DNA of 64,000 nucleotides, from assembly GCF_023276405.1 (NCBI RefSeq), contig NZ_JALRMO010000001.1, positions 4,650,001 to 4,714,000 of the forward strand, in the 5' to 3' direction. The notes below the pieces were generated by a model that was not told where the DNA came from, did no database searches, and worked only from the letters and a program-made list of their open reading frames with translations. The stretch's first letter is position 1. The number at the start of each line of letters is the position of its first letter. The translations under genes and the position numbers were made by a program. The DNA is from Paenibacillus hamazuiensis. Its GTDB lineage: Bacteria; Bacillota; Bacilli; Paenibacillales; NBRC-103111. Below are positions 60,336 to 64,000 of the stretch, one piece after another.

Positions 60336-61775
60336 TTAATCAGCGTCAGGCGATTTCTCGATGTCTATGTGCTCCAACCGATAACTTCCACCCAGCTTAT
60401 TGTCCTGCTGGAAATATAACGTGTTCCCGGCAAAATAAAGGCTCGTCGTCCGCGCCATAGCGATCTCCTCGAGGCCGGACCCGTCCACCCGGATCCTCTC
60501 GATCGTTGCAGCCCCTTGGATGCCGAACAAACCTCTTGCCAAGTAAATCCACCCGTCTCGATAACTCAGCGCTGTAATGACTTTATCGGCCTTGTATAGA
60601 GGAATGACGACGGAGCCGTCAAGGCTCATCTTGCCAAGCTGATTGTCTTGTGCAAAATAAATCCATCCGTCGACGACCGTCATCCGCAACACATCATCCT
60701 GCAGCCTTGTCTGTCCGGAGCCATCAAGATTCATGACGTACAAATGTTTTGCAGCCCCTTCTTCCAGAAGATAATAAATTTTGTCACCATGCAGCGCCAT
60801 GTAATAATTGATTTTGCCGCCGACGAGCAGCTCGTCTCCCGTACCGTCGATGTTCATTTTGCGGATGCCGTCGGGCCGATGATCGCCTCCGGTTGCGCCT
60901 TCCGGGTCCTGAAACGATCGATGAACATAATAGATGGAATTGTCCTTTACCCGTATCGTACTTACGGCATCCGGTGCGTTAACGATCCGGCTGCGCTGCG
61001 TTCCGTCCGTTTTGATTTTGTAAATGCCGCCTTCCGAACCGGCCGCAACGTAGTAAAGCCACTCCCCGACGATATTGATCGATACGGCATTATCGTCCGC
61101 GAGCTTGATTTCTTCACCCCCGTTTTTATTGAATTTAATGAGCTTGTTGCGATCCTCATTCGCATAAATCCAATCGCCCTGAACGGCAACAAGGCCGCCA
61201 TTCGTTATATTGAAAAAGTCGGTTTGTTCCGCCTGCCTATCGGTTTGTTCTTCACACGATTCGATGCTCAGCCCGCGAGCTGCATCCCAGCTCGTCTTCC
61301 AGCCGAACTCATCGTGTATGAATCGCCACGTCATCGGAAAATACGTGACGCTGCGGAAAAGCAGGACCGGATACGTTTCTTTCGCGTTATCGATCGATTT
61401 TCCGTTCACCTGGACGGAAAATGGTGTCAATTCCGCTGCTTGGACGGTATCGTCCGCGTTCGTCTGCGGTACCAAATCCTGTTCAGGCGATGCACACGCG
61501 CCTTTTTTCTGCAGCGATAACCCTTCCGCCGAATCCCAAGAAACCGCCAAACCAAGCGCCGACGTATTTTTCCAAGTCATCGGGAAGTACGTGACGTCTT
61601 TGTAAAGAATCGGGGGATATTCGCTGTGTTTCACATCCATGTAAGTCCCGTTGACGACAACGGGAAACGCAGGGAAACTGACCTGCACGGTATTCGCCTG
61701 CGCATCCAGCACTTGATCTGCACGGCTTAAACCGATCAGCAGCACTCCCAACATCGCAATTGTTTTCATCCGCAT
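60336..61775 (-). CDS. Stalk-domain (copper-amine-oxidase-N-like) and DUF5050-like propeller protein
   Basis: A 479-aa secreted protein. A short signal sequence (about 1-25) is followed by two stalk domains (about 35-90 and 110-175), each with the TYFPMTWK/R motif followed by W-x-A-x-GLS. A propeller of DUF5050 type follows (about 185-475) with repeated IYYVHRSF, WIYFAQDN and WIYLARG strands. The predicted place is the cell surface. Its ATG at 61775 is 62 nt after the kinase stop, so it is probably part of the same transcript and may be a target or partner of the two-component system. The function is unknown. Confidence 0.8.
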   Translation of the reverse strand: MRMKTIAMLGVLLIGLSRADQVLDAQANTVQVSFPAFPVVVNGTYMDVKHSEYPPILYKDVTYFPMTWKNTSALGLAVSWDSAEGLSLQKKGACASPEQDLVPQTNADDTVQAAELTPFSVQVNGKSIDNAKETYPVLLFRSVTYFPMTWRFIHDEFGWKTSWDAARGLSIESCEEQTDRQAEQTDFFNITNGGLVAVQGDWIYANEDRNKLIKFNKNGGEEIKLADDNAVSINIVGEWLYYVAAGSEGGIYKIKTDGTQRSRIVNAPDAVSTIRVKDNSIYYVHRSFQDPEGATGGDHRPDGIRKMNIDGTGDELLVGGKINYYMALHGDKIYYLLEEGAAKHLYVMNLDGSGQTRLQDDVLRMTVVDGWIYFAQDNQLGKMSLDGSVVIPLYKADKVITALSYRDGWIYLARGLFGIQGAATIERIRVDGSGLEEIAMARTTSLYFAGNTLYFQQDNKLGGSYRLEHIDIEKSPDAD

Positions 61776-61836
61776 ACCCGGACATCACCTCCATCATTTA
61801 GACGAAGCGAAAACATGAAAGTTATGGCAAACAAAG

Positions 61837-63171
61837 CTAAAATCGGATCGGCGCTGCCGGTATCCAGCCGGCCAGATGCGCTCCTCCCTCCGGATGGTTA
61901 CCCGCGGCAAGATCGCCTCCGTGCCGCCGAATGATTTTTTGCGATATCGTGAGCCCCAGTCCGCTGCCTCCGGTCGAACGATTCCTGGATATTTCCCCCC
62001 GGTATAAAGGCTCAAAAACCCGCTCCAGCTCTTCCGCCGAGAAACCCGGCCCCGTATCGCGAATCGTAAACTTGACTTGATCGTTCTCTAAATAACATTG
62101 AACGGCAATTTCTCCATTGGAGGGGGTATGTCTGACGGCATTATCCAAAAGGTTGTTGATGGAACGCTCCAATAAATGCACGTCACCGCTGATGAAGCAG
62201 CCGTCTGCAGCATGGCATACGATCGAGATGTGCTTTTGCCGGGCTTGCGGACTCAGGCTGTCCATCGACTGCTGGAGTATGTGTTTGAAATCAATACTCT
62301 TGTAGTGAAGTTTCATTTCCAAATATTCCATCTTGGTAAATGTGAAAAGGTCCTCTACAAGCCGGTCCAATTGCGCCGATTTTTCCTTGCAAACCGCCAA
62401 ATATTTGGTTATTTTCTCCGGAGATTGGGCTATGCCTTGCTCCAGGCCGTCCAAATAACCTCGCAGGGCGAAGAGCGGGGTCCGCAAATCATGCGCAACG
62501 GCGGCGATCACGAATCGGCGTTCTTCTTCCAATTTCGCTTGTTTCCGAAAAGATTCCCGAAGCCCCTTCACCATCACGTCGAAGCCGTCGCGTACTTCGG
62601 AGATTTCGGTGATCCTGGACAAAGGCAGCTTCGCATCCCAGTCCCCCTCGGCGACTTGTCTGGCGGCTGAACTCATTTTTTCGAGAGGGTTAAGGAGGAA
62701 CCTTCGCATTGCAGCACCGATAATAAACAAAGCCAGAAATAGTCCGGCAAACATCGAAATCACTTGAACCTTATATGACTTCGGCAGGTAAAGGACGACC
62801 TTTCCGAGTAACTGACCGTCCACTATGACGGAGAACCGTTCGGTTGACGACGAAGCGCCAAGGCGCTCCGGGTTAGTCCGAAAAATCTCCTGATCCGACG
62901 CAGATAAAATAGCCGCCTCCATCTTCACTTGCCGCAATTGGGTACGCAATTGATCTTGCCATATCGGATCGCTCCATTTGTCCGTGCCGGCTTCGATCAG
63001 GCGAACGATGCCTATCAACTGTTTTTGCTGAATCTCGTCTTGCGGTCCGCTTTTGTCCAAGTTGAACGTTTTTGTCTCCATGAAGTGTGCTGTGATAAAG
63101 AAGATCCAAGGCATCTGTAGTATGAAGAAGAAACTCAGCAATAAAAAACTGCGCAGGCGAATCGTTTTCAT
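61837..63171 (-). CDS. Sensor histidine kinase (HAMP, HisKA, HATPase)
   Basis: A 444-aa kinase. I choose ATG at 63171, which is 2 nt after the regulator stop and has GGAGGG upstream; a frame extension to 63207 is not supported. Two membrane helices (about residues 8-30 and 145-165) enclose an extracytoplasmic sensor. HAMP follows (RRFLLNPLEKMSSAARQVAEGDWD), then the H-box VIAAVAHDLRTPLFALRGYLDGL with the phospho-His, and the ATPase box LLDNAVRH, DTGPGF and GGSGLGLTIS. It signals to the OmpR-type regulator upstream. Confidence 0.95.
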   Translation of the reverse strand: MKTIRLRSFLLLSFFFILQMPWIFFITAHFMETKTFNLDKSGPQDEIQQKQLIGIVRLIEAGTDKWSDPIWQDQLRTQLRQVKMEAAILSASDQEIFRTNPERLGASSSTERFSVIVDGQLLGKVVLYLPKSYKVQVISMFAGLFLALFIIGAAMRRFLLNPLEKMSSAARQVAEGDWDAKLPLSRITEISEVRDGFDVMVKGLRESFRKQAKLEEERRFVIAAVAHDLRTPLFALRGYLDGLEQGIAQSPEKITKYLAVCKEKSAQLDRLVEDLFTFTKMEYLEMKLHYKSIDFKHILQQSMDSLSPQARQKHISIVCHAADGCFISGDVHLLERSINNLLDNAVRHTPSNGEIAVQCYLENDQVKFTIRDTGPGFSAEELERVFEPLYRGEISRNRSTGGSGLGLTISQKIIRRHGGDLAAGNHPEGGAHLAGWIPAAPIRF

Positions 63172-63173
63172 GT

Positions 63174-63860
63174 TTACCCTCCCTCGAAGCGATACCCTAC
63201 TCCCCATACGTTGACCAGGTACTTCGGATCGTTCGGATCGGATTCGATTTTTTCGCGAAGCCGGCCGAGATGCACCCGGATCGTATGCTTATCGCCCACC
63301 CCGTCCCAAAATTTTGCAAGCAGCTGTTCATATGAAAAAACATGTCTGGGGTGTTCGGCAAACAATCGCAGCAGCTCGTACTCTCTCGGCGTGAGATCTA
63401 CATTTTTCCCATCCACTAATACTTCTCTTGCGGACAGGTTCAGCTTGATGCGGCCCAAATCCAGGATCCTTTCATCCGATTGCAGCCGAGAAGACGAACG
63501 CCTCAATACCGCTTTTACTCTGGCTACGATCTCGCCGGGCGAAGCGGACTTGACGATATAATCATCGCCGCCAAGCGTCAGCCCTCGAATCTTGTCCACA
63601 TCGTCGCTGCGTGCGCTGAGGAAAAGGATGGGGACGTTACTCTCCGCCCGAATCCGGCGGCATAACTCAAAGCCGTTTTGTCCCGGCATCATAACGTCAA
63701 GAATGATGCAATGAACGGTATTCCGCTCAAACACGGCCCACGCCCCTGCGGTATCGGAAGCGGTCATCACATGAAAATTTTCATACTCCAAAAAATCTCT
63801 CAACAGTTCGACGATACTTGGGTCATCGTCGACAACCAGTATCGTGTTTACTTTGCTCAT
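63174..63860 (-). CDS. OmpR-family response regulator
   Basis: A 228-aa regulator. The receiver has LVVDDDPS, the phospho-Asp55 in CIILDVMMPG and Lys in DDYIVKSAS. A winged-helix DNA-binding domain follows (LTPREYELLRLFAEHPRHVFS...TIRVHLGRLREKIE). It heads a transcript with the kinase and the stalk-domain protein. The signal and targets are unknown. Confidence 0.95.
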   Translation of the reverse strand: MSKVNTILVVDDDPSIVELLRDFLEYENFHVMTASDTAGAWAVFERNTVHCIILDVMMPGQNGFELCRRIRAESNVPILFLSARSDDVDKIRGLTLGGDDYIVKSASPGEIVARVKAVLRRSSSRLQSDERILDLGRIKLNLSAREVLVDGKNVDLTPREYELLRLFAEHPRHVFSYEQLLAKFWDGVGDKHTIRVHLGRLREKIESDPNDPKYLVNVWGVGYRFEGG

Positions 63861-64000
63861 GAATATCCCACCTCTGAATTCCAGTTTATCATTTTTTCCG
63901 CAAGAACCTAACGGGACCGCCCGATTTGTGATGAATTGTTTATTGTTTTGTGACTTTTTTGCAGCTTCGTTTGAGATATTCGTTTGTTAAAATGGTGCTT

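Overview
This 64 kb window looks like chromosomal DNA of a Gram-positive, spore-former-type soil bacterium of the Paenibacillaceae (Paenibacillus/Cohnella-like). The grounds are strong AGGAGG-type ribosome binding sites with many TTG and GTG starts, GC-rich coding DNA with AT-rich gaps, an S-layer-homology (SLH) anchored surface protein, many lipoproteins, two-component systems, and a large set of plant-polysaccharide enzymes. The genus is inference; no rRNA or tRNA is present.

Left region (1-19.2 kb): a carbohydrate cluster. An AraC-type regulator at the edge is followed by minus-strand genes for two Asp-box (sialidase-fold) proteins, an (alpha/alpha)6 glycosidase, a GH95 enzyme, a large unclassified TIM-barrel protein, a GH29 alpha-L-fucosidase, an SGNH esterase and a DapA/NanA-type aldolase. 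A divergent plus-strand pair encodes a five-bladed-propeller glycosidase and a GH78 alpha-L-rhamnosidase. None has a signal peptide, so they probably finish off imported oligosaccharides in the cytoplasm. L-fucose/L-galactose, L-rhamnose and 2-keto-3-deoxy-acid chemistry fits branched pectin, perhaps rhamnogalacturonan II; mucin-like glycans are the alternative.

19.2-27.6 kb: an ABC exporter operon (ATPase, FtsX/MacB-like permease, His-rich lipoprotein, membrane-anchored DJ-1/PfpI-like protein), preceded by a soluble multi-PAS histidine kinase and a ComA/NarL-like response regulator.

27.8-42.6 kb: the most striking part. One minus-strand operon encodes a lamin-tail/OB-fold secreted protein, a 2164-aa SLH-anchored scaffold with two cohesin-like domains, and two secreted staphylococcal-type nucleases that both end in dockerin-like domains. 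I read it as a cellulosome-like architecture re-purposed for extracellular nucleic acids. Its leader contains an extended -10 promoter, a strong hairpin-plus-U-run, and a 47-codon ORF coupled to the first gene.

42.7-45.7 kb: small and decayed genes (zinc ribbon, metallophosphoesterase, two pseudogenes, two small membrane proteins). 45.8-54.6 kb: a pectin operon (accessory Ig/lamin-G-type protein, a pectin methylesterase-pectate lyase fusion, an OmpL47-repeat protein) preceded by a perfect LacI/CcpA-like palindrome. 54.6-64 kb: an M23 endopeptidase-like protein, a lipoprotein, a protein combining the LQRTIGNQ motif with an amidoligase-like core, a DinB protein, a double AHSA1 protein behind a MerR-style promoter, and an OmpR/kinase pair followed by a stalk-domain/propeller protein.

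Several intergenic regions carry short repeat arrays arranged as two direct plus two inverted units. One approximately 185-bp array occurs twice, 43 kb apart.
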